Source: Desmodus rotundus (taxonomy: Eukaryota; Chordata; Mammalia; Chiroptera; Phyllostomidae). Taken from it: 64,000 nt of DNA. Where the stretch lies: NCBI RefSeq assembly GCF_022682495.2, contig NC_071392.1:51175459-51239458 (forward strand), given 5' to 3'. The notes under the pieces were generated by a model. It ran no database searches. It saw nothing but the letters and a program-made list of their open reading frames with translations, and was not told where the DNA came from. Shown here one piece after another: positions 47,965 to 60,522 of the stretch. The translations under genes were made by a program, and so were the position numbers. Positions within the stretch are counted from its first letter, which is position 1. Each line of letters begins with the position of its first letter.

Positions 47965-48195
47965 CCTTCTGACGCATACTAGACATTGGGCTAGATACTC
48001 TACAAATACAAATATTATCTCACTTAATCCTCACAGTACCCTCTGCAGTAGGTATCACTACCCTTATTTTACAAATGATGGAAATTGAGGCTGAAAGACT
48101 TTTAGAAATTGTTTGAAATCATACTGTTATAAGAAGTAGAGTCTGGACTCAAATCAGGGCTGTCTACCTCTAAAGCTCAAATTCTTACTGATTAA
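47965..48195 (+). mobile_element. MIR SINE
   Basis: The segments 'actagacattgggctagatactctacaaatac', 'ctcacttaatcctcacagtaccctctgcagtaggtatcac', 'ttacaaatgatggaaattgaggctgaaag' and a 3' part with 'gactcaaatcagggctgtctacctctaaagctc' run through the MIR consensus in order. Confidence 0.88.
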
Positions 48196-48596
48196 GCTTC
48201 ACTGAAAATAAAAGTGAAAAACTTCCCTGTGCAGAGTAGCCTATCCCTTACATTTTCTCATTGACACTTTTCTTATATTCTATAAGCAATGACAAATGTG
48301 CACATCCTTCCCTACAGCATTTCTTCCAGCCACCAATAACCACAGGAAGAACATAAGGGGCATATCCAACTCTTGCTCATCCCAGAGTCTGGCACATGGA
48401 CATTCTTTTCCTCACCATCATTTTCAAGTGCTGGTAATGCTGGGACCATCAGGGAGCTGATGGTTACTCTGGGGGATATACTGTTACTAAAAATGTTTGG
48501 ATCTTCTTTCTATCACTGGTGAAATAAAATATAACAAGGTTTCTAAATTTCTAAGGATTCTGATACATCAAAATATAGAGTTCTTAGTATTCTTAC

Positions 48597-48620
48597 CGTC
48601 CATAGGTCCCAGGGCAATGT
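48597..48620 (-). CDS. AMPH: AMPH 24-bp microexon TLPWDLWT (clathrin W-box)
   Basis: Eight codons, TLPWDLWT, with a TTTGCTTTCAG acceptor and a GTAAGA donor. PWDLW is the W-box, the second clathrin terminal-domain binding motif of amphiphysin; the first, LLDLD, lies in the preceding exon. Both phases are 0, so skipping would remove only this motif. The upstream TGC close to the acceptor is reminiscent of the UGC elements used by the neuronal splicing factor SRRM4. That regulation is inference. Confidence 0.94.
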
Positions 48621-48734
48621 CTGAAAGCAAACAGAAAACAAAAATACTGTGAGTATACAAATCCCAAGTATATACAATTACCGAGATGAAAAGAGTTCCT
48701 GAAATAAAATAATAAGCACTTTGAAATATTTAGT

Positions 48735-48935
48735 ACAGCGCTGTTCAACAGAACTTTCTTTGGTGATAAAAATGTTCCCTATCTGTGCTGTCTGATATTG
48801 GTAGCCATTACTAACATGTGGCTTTTGAGAACTTGAAATGAGCTAGTGTGACAGAATCCAATTTTTCATTTTACATGGCTTTATTTTATGTAAATTTAAA
48901 AAGCTAAATGTGGCAAATGCTACCAAAGCACAGGT
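48735..48935 (+). mobile_element. hAT-Charlie-type MITE relic
   Basis: Begins 'cagcgctgttcaacagaactttc' and continues 'ctgtgctgtctgatattggtagccattactaacatgtggct' and 'gagaacttgaaatgagctagtgtgac'. This follows the common mammalian MER element of the 'CAGTGCTGTCCAATAGAA' class. The exact subfamily is not assigned. Confidence 0.7.
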
Positions 48936-48995
48936 CTAATCAATGTGCCTTATACAAGCAGAAAACTATATATGACATAATGAATGGTTTACGTT

Positions 48996-49019
48996 AACAC
49001 ACACACACACACACACACA
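48996..49019. repeat. (AC)n microsatellite
   Basis: About 12 uninterrupted AC units in an AMPH intron. Confidence 0.95.
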
Positions 49020-51881
49020 ATTAAATGAAGTAAACAAGGTGACCAGACATGAGCTTATCACATCTTTGAGGAAATGTGCAGATTCTAATCATGACTAATG
49101 CCATTTTCTCTCTTCCCCGCACCCAATTGAAGAGGAGGCATTATGACCAGTTTGATGGCAAATGACTCCTAGACAAATAGTTCTTAAATAAGTTGAATTA
49201 TATAACACACTCAATTAATAAATAATCATGAAAATTAGTAGGACCCCCTAAAACATATGAATGAATTATGCTTACTACTGGATTTTTAATATAAAACTTA
49301 TTGATCCTGGGGAATAAATCCAGATAGATCAAAAATGACTTTCCCTGTGTGTAGGGAAAATAGGAAATCTCTTTTACTTATGTCCTCTCTGATTGAGAAT
49401 TACTGCTACGCAATATTCTTTTTCTTGCCATGTCTCTTTGAACTTGTTTTGAATCACTAAAATGTAAGCAGCAAGTAAGGGCATCTGGCATTCCCATCTT
49501 AAGAATCTGACAATTTCTATATGGGACTACAGATGTCTCATTTGGATTCCTTACTACAGAACCTGGGCCCTGTGGTTCAGACTGAACCCACCTGCTTGCT
49601 CTGGGGCCTGCTTGAACTGCACCTCCCCACACACTCTGCATCTCTGTGCAGCCTGGTCGATCTCTGGGTTAGCATTCACTTGTAGAATGACTAAGATGGA
49701 GAGTAGAACAGCTCCACTGAAAACCACAGGTATTGGAACATGTATTCCTTTGCTTTTAATATACATTTTCTGATCATCCAGATGATTTACGTTTTCTTGC
49801 CTCATAGCTCCTTAAGAATCACAGCTCCTAAAAGCTGACATATATGCCTGAGTAATGCAGACAGCAGCAGTAATTTTCTCCAAAGGAAGGCAGCAATTGA
49901 ATCACCATCTTTATCAGGTCTCGGGATCATGAATTTCCTGTGCACATGGCAGAGATCACAATGTGAGGTGTTCTTCTGGCAGCAGGAACATTAGCCTACA
50001 ACATGGGATTGGGTGATGGGGAAGGGAGACCACTTTGACTGCAGGGGAAAGAAGGCGGTAGTATCTAATGGCTCTGTTCCTTTTGTTATCTCAGGCTAAG
50101 ACCTCTTAGCAAAAGGGAAGAGATATAATTAGAACTGGATCGCAGGCCCACTCCACAGTGCTGTGACTCACTTATGGCCACTGGGAAGCTAGAGAAGTTT
50201 ATTACTTGGCCCGAAAAAGAATTCAGTGGTACCTGCAAATTTTCCTAATTGCAGTGATGCTTTTTCTTCAGAACCAAGACTTAACCAAGGTCCCTTTTTC
50301 CAAAAAATTTTGAAAGAATCTTGGTCCTATTGCTACACAAACTTCCATGATATATAGATTATTTACTCATGAGTTGATACAAAAGAGGTCTCTCTCTTGA
50401 TTCAAACTTTCAGACAGAAATTCTGTGGAATCTCACCCACTGATCATCGCAGCATCCAATGCTGAACTTTTCCTTCCCACACTAAAGTAATGAACAGTGG
50501 AGAGTCAGGCTGAGGAAGTCCATAGCTTCAGCTGGCTGCACAGTGAGAACTCTGAGGAGCACGTGTTCTGAATGATATGTACATCCAATGAATGTTAAGT
50601 AAGTGAGTAAACATATTTGGGAAATTCTCAGTTAAACAAATATAAACATGTTCTTTCTTTTAATTACAGAATTTCTTGGAACCTTTAATATTCTCATTCA
50701 TATCATGAATATCCTAAAAAGAAGTTAAAAGAAATTTCTGAAACATTTAGTGACCCATGTTTTGCAAAATACCTTTAAGGTTAGTGCCTGATGTACTTAA
50801 TTTCTGACTTTATTGACATCTCAGGTATTTATTATTCCCATATTACAACCTGAAGGCCCTTAGAAACCCAATTATCTAGAATAAAGCATGGATTAAAGAG
50901 AAGTCTTATATGTTGAGGTTCATATTGAGCAGTCTGTTCCCCAGTGGTTTGTTTACTTTAAGGATTCAAGAAAGCTTCAAGACCAGAAAATTGAGCTGAA
51001 CCTCAAACTTGAGTTTTACAATAAATCGTCACTAATTAATTTGAAGTATATACTAGCATCTTTGGATTTGTCCAAAATGAAATGTGAGGCTCAGACCATA
51101 TCTCAAATACTGATATAAACAATTTCTGTTTATCCAAATTTTGAATTAACTACTTCTATGAACACAGACAATTATAAAGCAACTATATTCCACAGGAATC
51201 ATGCACAATCAGTATAGCACCCACCACCAGTTCCCTCTGATGGAGATGCTAGCACAGTAACTATTGAAATGGGAAAAATCTTGAGAGTGAGGAAGTATGA
51301 GCAAGGATGGGTTTGGATAAGCAAGGCCAACTGTGCATCAGGACATAACCAAGATTCCAAGAGGAAGTGTTTGCAATGTGGAGAACAACATCAAGATCAA
51401 AACTTTCAGGCTGATAAACAATTCCCTTGGTTCATAATCTCATGGTTATTTCAAACATGCCTTAATTTACAAAGTATGAAGAAGGAAAGTAGAGAAAACA
51501 GTAAGAAGATTAAACCCAAAGAGAAAAGAAAGAGCTTTATTTAGGGAAACATTAAATGTATCATACAAACCTGGATATTATAGAGTGCAAAAAGTAGGTA
51601 CTCTTAACAATTACTTTAGATGACTCCTGGGCAAACAGGAACGCATTGTTATTCCAGCTCTGTGGATAGAGACAGCTAATGGTAGGGGGAGCTCTAGAAT
51701 AATTGATATTGATAAGGTTCTCTTTTTACCCTTCCTTCATATTAGGAAATATTTGTCAATCAAAAAGAAAATTAGATAGTCATTACAAAGTGAGAGGGGT
51801 CACTGAAATGCATTTGTACCTTAATGAGCTTATTAAAATTTTGAAACATCATCTCCAAACATCATAACAATGACTCAATAC

Positions 51882-52001
51882 CTGAGACATGGGTGACTGG
51901 GTCACTCCAGCAGAACCTGCAGCGGCTATCTCAGGCTTGAAAAGGTCAAAGTCCAGATCCAGCAAAGTCTCCTCCTCTTTCTTCACCTCAGGGACTTCAT
52001 T
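51882..52001 (-). CDS. AMPH: AMPH exon: clathrin/AP-2 binding segment
   Basis: Forty codons, starting NEVPEVKKEEETLLDLDFDL and ending GVTQSPMSQ, between an AACAG acceptor and a GTATTG donor. LLDLD is the type-I clathrin box that binds the clathrin heavy-chain terminal domain. In human it is followed by DPF, an AP-2 alpha-appendage motif. Here the codons read GAC CTT TTC, giving DLF. There is one extra glutamate (KKEEET versus KKEET). This is the most 5' AMPH exon visible; the preceding one (containing FEDNF in human) was not found and should lie past the right edge. Confidence 0.96.
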
Positions 52002-53394
52002 CTGTTCAAATAAAACAAAACAAAACACATGTACAGCTTGAATCTAATAAGACTTCATCAAATAAGCCATATAATCCTCTAATATCTATCAATATCCTAA
52101 AAGCAAGCTTTGGTAATTTACCATTTTGATAGTTTGCCCACAGGCTCCCAGAGCCACCAGCAAAATGGGATGAGAGGGGAAATAACCAACTCTGGCCGAG
52201 CATAACCTAAGACACCCAGAAACAAAGTCCGGGTTGTAGTACTGTCTTTTGTCCAACTCCAAGTGAGCCAACAAAGAGAATGTCTGAGAGATGTATCCTA
52301 AAGCCATCAAGATTTAAGGAATCTATTTTTTTCCTGCTAGTTCGGAGATCTCCATCAAGAAGTTCAGATGACCAGATGGATAACATGGGGCAAGGCGTCA
52401 ACTCGTTACAGGTACTCACTGCTGTGATGTCCCCTGTGAAGCTAAATTTTAAAAGAAGGGATCATTGTCTACTGTGACCACATTCCACCTTCCTCAGCCT
52501 CCCTAACCCTGGAGGTATTTATCATATTATCCATTCCTCATACATAATATAAGTTGTTCCAACCTGTGTGTATGAGGGACGGTGAGTGAAGGAGACATAG
52601 GGAAGAAGAGAACAATGGCCCCCAAAAATTCACTGCAATATGAGCTTCTACCCCAGTAACACTCTTGGATTAGAAAGAAGGTGAGTCCAATAAGACATAG
52701 AAGAAAAGTCCTACTAAGATAATAACAACAAATTAAAATAATTAACATTTGTTCATTTATTAAGATCATGATATTGGAAAAAGAATGTGGGTTTGAAGTT
52801 GAACTAACGAGGCTCAGGGTACACAGTTAGAGGCAGAGCTGAAATAAATCCCATAAACTCTACCGCGGTGAAGAGAATTGGAGTCAGTTTACACAATTCA
52901 AGTTATGTGTGTTTGGTATTTAATATAAGCTTCAATTTTGACCATCTGTACTCTAAAAATAAAAGGTCACAATAATGGATTAAATATTACATATAAAAAC
53001 ACACATGTTTAGAGAAAAACTTTAAAGGACTTATTTTAATTAATATTGGTCATAAACATTGAAAAAATTTTAACAGAAATTTATGCAAATTTGGGAGCAT
53101 AACAGATAATACTTTTTTTAGTATATCTATACTCATTTTACAAGAAAATCTGTTTATATCATGATGTTGATTTTGAGTTATCCGTTGTGCAGCATGAACA
53201 CTCATCAGATATGTTTTTTAAAATTTCACAAGGATGATACACTTCTGATATCCCCCTTTCTTTAAAAGCTACAATCATAAAACTGTCAACTGATTCCTTG
53301 GCCCACTATTCAAAGACGGCATGAGTTTTGATTTTCACCAACTTTTATATTGATGCAAATTGTATTTTTCTATTTTGAAAACACATATTACACT

Positions 53395-53500
53395 TGAATG
53401 TGCTAGGAACTATTCTAATAACTTCATACGTATGAACATTAGCTCATGTTAAAACACTTTGCTACAGTCTAATGATAATAACCCTATTGTTGCCTTTAAA
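53395..53500 (+). mobile_element. Probable MIR fragment
   Basis: Weak MIR core resemblance: 'gtgctaggaactattctaataacttcatacgtatgaacattagctcat'. Confidence 0.4.
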
Positions 53501-53929
53501 GAATTACTTTACTGTATCACACAAACTGTTTTACTTGACTTTTCTAATCCTTACAAAAAAATCAAGGCGCATATGGCATCATTTTCCCATCTGGACATAA
53601 GGAAGTCACCTACTGCCCTGGGTCCTCCAGCTGCAATGCAGCTGAGGCAGGACAGCAGTCAGATGCCTGTGACTCCGCTGCTCTTCCAAGCTGCTGCCAG
53701 GATCTGGCCCCATATCTCTCAGACAGGGACCCTCACGATCTGCAGAGGAATTCTCAGTGTTCTGCAAGTCCTCCATAAAAATTCAGGTGGCACAAATACG
53801 TCCATTAGTCCCTTGTGATCCTAAATGGTCCCCTTAAGGAAGTTCAAATGAAAATTTAGAGATCATGGAAGAAAACAGGCATTCAACTATAATGGCTATG
53901 TTGAGCCTTTGACTGAGATACATCTGGGT

Positions 53930-54115
53930 GTGCAGCCCAATTTTGCTACTTGCCTGTTGTCTCTCTCTGGGTAATTAATTCAGTGTCACTGAGCTTCTAT
54001 TTCTTCATGCATAAAATGAGATTAATAATACCTAGTAAAATTACCATGTGTAAGATGATAAATACATTGTACATAACATATAGTATATACTCAAAATGAA
54101 AATGGAAGCTAATGT
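53930..54115 (-). mobile_element. MIR SINE relic, antisense
   Basis: The segments 'tcactgagcttctatttcttcatgcataaaatgagattaataatacctag' and 'aagatgataaatacattgtacataacatatagtatatactcaa' follow the reverse complement of MIR. Confidence 0.7.
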
Positions 54116-54354
54116 AGTTAATTACTGCTAGTAATTATATATATTTGTATAAAATTACTGTCATCAAACATCCATAATACCAGTTTAGTTGCCTTTAAAA
54201 TTTGTAGCAGGTTTCTTCAAGTTCAATGTCTGCTGTTTTTGTTCCCTTAATCTTTTTTTCATGGTGTACCATTATTCTTATTTTAGAATAAGTATCTTAA
54301 ACAGTATCTTTGTTGTTAAAGTGGTTCAAATTTTTTCCTGGCTTTTAATGTAAT

Positions 54355-56397
54355 TTTTTTAGTTCATTTTTCATTGTATTTTTTCCATCACTATTTATCC
54401 CTCCTCGAACCTATTCCACCTCCACACTGTTGTCATGTCCATGAGTTCTTTTTCTTTTTTGCTCAGTCCTTCCCCCTCCTCCCAACCTTGTCTTCCCCAT
54501 ACTTGCTCTCTATTTTTGAGTCTCTCTTTTTCTTGTTAGTTCAGTTTGTTCATTAGATTCCACATGAGTGAAATCATACAGAACTTGCCTTTCTCTGACT
54601 GACTTATTTCACTTAGCATAATTCTCTCCAGGTCCATTCATGCTGTCACAAAGAGTAAAAAAATATATTTTTTTGTCTGAGTAGTATCCCATTGTATAAA
54701 TGTACCATAGCTGTTTTATCCACTCACCTACTGATGGACACTTGGTCTGCTTCCAAATCTTGGCTATTATAAATAACACTTCAATGACAAAGAGATCCAT
54801 GTACTCTTTTGAATTAGTGTTTTGGGATTCTTCGGACATATTCCCATAGTGGAATTTCTGTGTCATTACGCAGTCCCATTTTTAACTTTCGTGGTATCTC
54901 CATTCTATTTCCATAGTAGCTGCAAAAATCTGCATTCCCAGCAACAGTGAAAAAGCGTTCCTCTCTCTCCACATCATCACCAGCACTTGTCATTTGCTGA
55001 CTTATTAATGATAGACACTGTGATTGGTGTGAGGTGATATCTCACTGTGGTTTTAATTTTCATTTCTCTAATGATTAGTGATGTTGACCATCTTTTCATA
55101 CGTCTATTGGCCAGCTGTATGTCCTCTTGGAGATGTCTCTATTCAGGTCCTTTGCTGTGTGTGTGTGTGTGTTGATTTTTGTAAGTTCTTTATAAATTTT
55201 GAATATTAACCGTTTACCAAATGTATCTGCAAATATGTTCTCCCATTCAGTATGTTGTCTTTTCATTTTGTTGATGGTTTCCTTTGCAGTGCAAAAACTT
55301 TTTAGGTTCATGTCCCATTTGTATTTTTTTTTCTTTTGTTTCCATTGTCCATGGACATATATCAGGAAAAAAAAAATACTGGTACAAGCAATGTCCAGTA
55401 TTTTACTGCCAATGTTTTTTCTAGGATTTCTATGGTTTTGAGTCTAACATTTAATTGTTTAAACCATTCTGAAATTGTTCTTGTGTGTGGCTTAAAAAGG
55501 TGGTCTAGTTTCATTTTCTGAATGTATCTGTCTTACTTTCCCAATGCCATTTATTGAATAAATTATATTTAGCCTATTGTATGCTTTTGCTTCTTCTGTG
55601 AAATATTAATTGACTATAAAGGCATGGGGTTTTTTCTGGGGTCTCTATTCTGTTCCATTGATCTATATGTTTTTATGCCGATACCATGCTGTTTTGATTA
55701 CTCTATCCTTATAGTATAGTTAGGTAGCATAATTCCTACAACTTTGTTCTTCTTTCTCAATATAACTGTTATTATTTGGGGCTTTTTGTGATTCCATATA
55801 AATTTTTGTGAAATATGTCATTGGTATCTTGATAGGAATTGCATTGAATCTATAGACTGCTTTGGGTAGTATGGACATTTTAATGATGTTAATTTTTCCT
55901 GTTCGGGAACACAACATATGTTTCCACTTCTTGTTGTTTTCTTCAGTTTCCATCTTCAGTGTCTTATAATTTTCTAAGTATAGGTCATTTACATTCTTGG
56001 TTAAATTTATTGCTAGGCATTTTATTCCTTTTGAAGCAATTGTGAATAGGATTGTTTTCTTTATTTCCACTTCTGGTAGTTCATTATTGCAACTGATCTC
56101 TGGATATTAATTTTGTATCTGCTAGCTTACTAAATTTATTAACAGTTCTAGTAGTTTCTTGGTGGAATCTTTAAGGTTCTCTATATGCAGTATCATGTCA
56201 TCTGCAAATAAAGACAGTTGACTTTCTTAGATATGTCCCATAGATATCTTATTCTATAGTCAGTTTTTAAAATTCTTTTTTTCTTTTTGTGGCTCTGATT
56301 ACTTGTATTTTCTACCATGTCTACCAAATCACTGATTCAATCATATGATTCATCTAACCTACTGTTTATTGATTCCAGTGTGTTTATTTCAGATAAT
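54355..56397 (-). mobile_element. Older L1, 3' part, interrupted by a younger L1
   Basis: Minus-oriented L1 3'UTR and ORF2 C-terminal remnants (54609-54866 reads CPSVGEWIKQLWYIYTMGYY; 55720-56070 reads [24 protein letters not shown]). A stretch resembling the ORF1 coiled-coil coding region follows near 56250-56400, so most of ORF2 is deleted. The element is more diverged than the L1 inserted at 56410 and resumes after it at 63094. Confidence 0.85.
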
Positions 56398-56409
56398 TGC
56401 ATTATTTCT
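56398..56409. repeat. Target-site duplication of the nested L1, left copy
   Basis: TGCATTATTTCT corresponds to TGCATTCTTTATTTCT at 63078-63093, the left copy lacking four bases (CTTT). Confidence 0.7.
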
Positions 56410-56661
56410 TTTTTTAAATTTTTATTGTTACTCAATTACAGTTGTCTGCCTTTTCTCCCCATCCCTCCAAACCACCCCAGCTGAACCCACCTCCCTCCCC
56501 CACCTCCACCCTCCCCCTTGATTTTGTCCATGTGTCCTTTACAGTAGTTCCTGTAATTCCCTCTTCCCACTGTCCCCAACACACTCCCCCCTGGCTATTG
56601 TTAAATTGTGATTAATTTCAATGTCTCTGGTTATATTTTGTTTGCTTCTTTCTTTTGTTGA

Positions 56662-59600
56662 TTATGTTCCAGTTAAAGGTGAGATCATATGGTATCTGTC
56701 CCTCACCGCCTGGCTTATTATTTCACTTAAAATAATGCTCTCCAGTTCCATCCATGCCATTGCAAATGATATAAACTCCATCTTTCTCTCTGCTGTGTAG
56801 AATTCCATTTTGTAAATATACCATGGTTTTTGGATCCACTCGTTTGCTGATGGGCACTTAGGTTGCTTCCAGTACTTGGCTATTGTAAATTTTGCTGCTA
56901 TGAACATTGGGGTGCACAGGTTCTTTTGGATTGGTGTTTCAGGGTTCTTAGGGTATAATCTCAGCAGCGGAATTGCTGGGTCAAAGGGCACTTCCATTTT
57001 TAGTTTTCTGAGGAAATTCCATACTGTTTTCCACAGTGGCATCACCAGTCTGCATTCCCACCAACAGTGCACGAGGGTTCCCTTTTCTCCGCATCCTCTC
57101 CAACATTTGTTTGTGGATTTGTTTATGTTGGCCACTCGGACTGGTGTGAGATGGTACCTTATTGTGGTTTTAATTTGCATCTCTCTGATGGCTAGTGATG
57201 CTGAGCATCTTTTCATATGTCTCTGGGACCCCAGTACATCTTCCTTGGAGAAGTGTCTGTTCAAGTCCTTTGCCCATTTTTTATTTGGGTTGTTTGTCTT
57301 CCTGGAGTGGAGTCATGTGAGTTCTTTATATATTTTGGAGATCAGGCCCTTGTCCGAGGTATCATTAGCAAATATGTTTTCCCATATGGTTGGTTCTTTT
57401 TGTATTTTAATGCTGTTTTCTTGAGCCATTAAGAAGGTTTTTATTTGATGAGGTCCCATTTGTTTATTCTTTCCTTTATGTCCCTTGCTTTAGGGGACAT
57501 GTCTGTGAGGATGTTGCTGCCTGGAATGTCTGAGATTTTCCTGCCAATGTTTTCCTCTAGGACTTTTATGGTGTTATGACTTATATTTAAGTCTTTTATC
57601 CACCTTGAGTTTATTTTTCTCTATGGTGTAAGTTGGTGATCGAGTTTCATTTTTTTGCACGTTAGCTGTTCAGGTCTCCCAATACCATCTGTTGAAGAGG
57701 CTGTTTTCACTCCATTTTATGCTCCTGCCTCCTTTGTCAAATATTAATTGACCGTAAAGACTCGGGTTTATTTCTGGGCCCTCTGTTCTGTTCCATTGGT
57801 CTATGTGCCTGTTTTTATGCCAGTACCAGGCTGTTTTGATTACAGTGGCCTTGTAATACAGTTTGATATCAGGTATTGTGATCCCTCCTGCTTTGTTCTT
57901 CTTTCTCAAAATTGCTGCAGCTATTCGGGGTGGTTTATGGTTTCACATAAATTTCTGAAATGTTCATTCTATATCTGTGAAATATGTCATGGGTACTCTA
58001 ATAGGGATTGCATTGAATCTATAAATTGCTTTGGGTAGTATGGCCATTTTGATGATGTTAATTCTTCCAATCCATGAGCATGGTACATAGTTCCATTTGT
58101 TTGTGTCTTCCTTAATTTCTTTCTTCAGTGTTGTGTAGTTTTCTGAGTACAGGCCTTTTACCTCCTTGGTTAGGTTTATTCCTAGGTACTTTATTTTTCT
58201 TGTTGCTATATCAAATGGGATTTTTCCCCCTGATTTCTGTTTCTTCTGTTTCGTTGTTGGTGTACAGGAATGCCTTTGATTTCTGAGTATTGACTTTCTA
58301 TACAGCTGTTTTGCCAAATTCATTTATTAGGTCTAGTAGTTTTTTGGTGGAGTCTATAGGATTTTCCATGCACACTATCATGTCATCTGCAAACAGTGAC
58401 AGTTTCATTTCCTCCTTTCCAATTTGGATGCCTTTTATTGCTTTTTCTTGTCGGATTGCTGTGGCTAGGACTTCCAATACTATGTTGAATAGGAGTGGTG
58501 AGAGAGGGCATCCTTGTCTTGTTCCTGATCTTAGTGGGAAAGCTCTAAGTTTTTGTCCATTGAGTATGATGTTGGCTGTAGGTCTCTCATATATGGCCTT
58601 TATTATGTTGAGGAATGCTCCCTTTATTCCCACTTTGCTGAGTGTTTTTATCAGAAATGGGTGCTGTACCTTATCATATGCTTTTTCCGCATCTATTGAT
58701 ATGATAATGTGATTTTTGTCTTTACTGTTGTTGATGTGATGTATTATGTTTAATGACTTGTGAATATTGTAACCATCCTTGCTTCCCTGGGCTGAATCCC
58801 ACTTGGTCATGGTGTATGATCTTTTTAGTGTATTGCTGGATGAGGTTTGCCAATATTTTGTTGAGGATTTTAGTGTCTATGTTCATCAGTGATATTGGCC
58901 TGAGGTTTTCTTTCTTTGTTATATCTTTATCTGTTTTTGGGATTAGGATGATGTTGGTTTCATAAAATGAGTTTGGGAGTCTTCCATCAGTTTGGATTTT
59001 TTTGAATAGTCTGTGAAGGATAGGGGTTAGCTCTTCCTTAAATGCTTTGTAGAATTCTCCTGTGAAACCATCTGGTACAGGGCTTTTGTGTGTTTGGAGT
59101 TTTTTGATGACTGCTTCAATTTCAACTGCTGTTATTGGTCTGTTCAGGTTTTCTGCTTCTTCTTCATTCAGTTTTGGAAGATTATATTTTTCTAGAAATG
59201 TGTCCATTTCACCTAGGTTTTCAAATTTCTTGGCATACAGTTCTTCGTAGTAATTTCTTACAATCCTTTGTATTTCTATGGTATCAATTGTAATCTCTTC
59301 TCTTTCATTTCTAATTGTGTTTATTTGGATCCTCTCTTTTTTTCTTGATGAGCCTACTTAAAGGCTTGTCAATTTTGTTTATCTTTTCAAAGAACCAGAT
59401 CCTGGATTCATTGATCCTTAGAATTGTGCTTTTAGACTCTATGTCATTTAACTCTGCTCTGATCTTGGTTATTTCCTTCCTTCTGCTTGCTCTGGGCTGT
59501 CTTTGTTGTTGTTCCTCCAGTTCTTGTAGGCATAGGGTTAGGTTGTTTGTTTGAAATGTTTCTATCTTTTTAAGGTAGGCCTGCATTGCTATGAACTTCC

Positions 59601-60476
59601 CTCTCAGGACTGCCTTTGCTGTGTCCCATAGGTTTTGGGTTGTTGTGAGTTCATTTTCGTTTGTTTCCAGAAACTTTTTGATTTCTTCCCTAATCTCGTT
59701 CTTGACCCATTCATTGTTTAATAGCATGCTACTCAGTCTCTATGATTTTGAGTGTTTGTGGTTTTTTCCTTTGGGGTTGGTTTCTAGTTTCAGTCCCTTG
59801 TGGTCAGAGAAGATGCTTGATATGATTTCAATTTTCTTGAATTTGTTGAGGCTTGTTTTGTGTCCTATCATGTCTTCTATCTTTGAAAAAGTTCCATGTA
59901 CCCTTGAAAAGAATGTGTATTTTGCTTCTTTGGTATGAAAAGCTCTCTCTATATATATCAGTTAAGTCCATTTCCTCTAGGGTATTGTTAAGTGACACAA
60001 TATCCTTCTTGATATTTTGTTTGGACGACCTGTCCATTCTTGATAGTGGGGCGTTAAAGTGTGTGGCTGTCAATATCTTTCTTGAAGTCCTCCAAGATTT
60101 TCTTTATGTATTTGGGTGCTCCTCTGTTGGGTGCATATATATTTACAATGTTTATGTCTTCTTGGAGGATTCTTCCTTTGAGTATTATGAAGTGACCTTC
60201 TGGGTCTCTCTTTATGGAACTTTTTTTGAAGTCTATTTTGTCTGATATCAGTATTGCTACCCCTGCTTTTTTTTTCTGTCTGTTTGCCTGGAAAATTTGT
60301 TTCCAGCCCTTCACTTTCAGTCTGTGTAGGTCTTTCGTCCTGAGATGGGTCTCTTGTAGGCAGCATATGTGTGGGTCATGTTTTCTTATCCATTCAGCTA
60401 TTCTATGTCTTTTGATTGGAGCAGTTAATCCATTTACGTTTAAGGTTATTATTGATAGGTGGTTATTCATGGCCAT
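56662..60476 (-). pseudogene. L1 ORF2 remnant with all domains
   Basis: Starts MAMNNHLSIITLNVNGLTAP (endonuclease; SIITLNVNGL and QETHL active-site region intact). It continues through the RT linker and palm ([13 protein letters not shown] near 58500; FADDM, the catalytic F-ADD box, near 58380-58390) and ends with the C-terminal cysteine-rich [18 protein letters not shown] (near 57050-57110). Frameshifts at several points break it. ORF2p supplies endonuclease and reverse transcriptase for L1 and, in trans, for HAL1 and VES elements. Confidence 0.9.
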
Positions 60477-60522
60477 TTTTTCCTACCTGTGTTCCTCTGT
60501 CTTTCTCTTTTCCTTCCTTCCC

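Larger units (their letters stand above)
46243..48596 (-). other. AMPH intron, 2.4 kb
   Basis: Contains an old L1 ORF2 fragment (about 46340-46690) and a well-preserved MIR (about 47965-48195). Nothing recognised at 46700-47960 beyond AT-rich sequence. Confidence 0.7.
48621..51881 (-). other. AMPH intron, 3.3 kb
   Basis: Contains an hAT-type MITE relic (48735-48935) and a CA repeat (48996-49019). Open frames at 49378-49805 and 51269-51544 are not matched to any family and lack exon-like boundaries. The remainder shows nothing recognised. Confidence 0.65.
3920..52001 (-). other. AMPH: AMPH gene, 3' half (amphiphysin), partial
   Basis: Ten intact exons between these limits read in order as the C-terminal half of amphiphysin, about 349 residues: clathrin/AP-2-binding segment, acidic disordered linker, SH3 domain. 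Amphiphysin is a presynaptic BAR-SH3 adaptor. It bends membrane through its BAR domain, recruits clathrin and AP-2 through its middle segment, and binds dynamin and synaptojanin proline-rich tails through its SH3. All exons have GT/AG boundaries and all are phase 0 with lengths divisible by three. Introns rule out a processed pseudogene. The 5' exons (BAR domain, proline-rich region, the FEDNF AP-2 motif) are not in the window and should lie to the right. Identification is by similarity to human AMPH from memory; no alignment was run. Confidence 0.96.

Noticed and set aside
49378..49805. Two overlapping minus-strand frames as an extra AMPH exon
   Set aside because: No convincing acceptor/donor in phase 0, and the peptide does not resemble amphiphysin. 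Exons on both sides already join without a gap relative to human.
51269..51544. 91-codon plus-strand frame with CLQCGEQHQDQNF
   Set aside because: Zinc-knuckle-like at first sight, but only two cysteines in range and no retroviral or zinc-finger context; chance frame.
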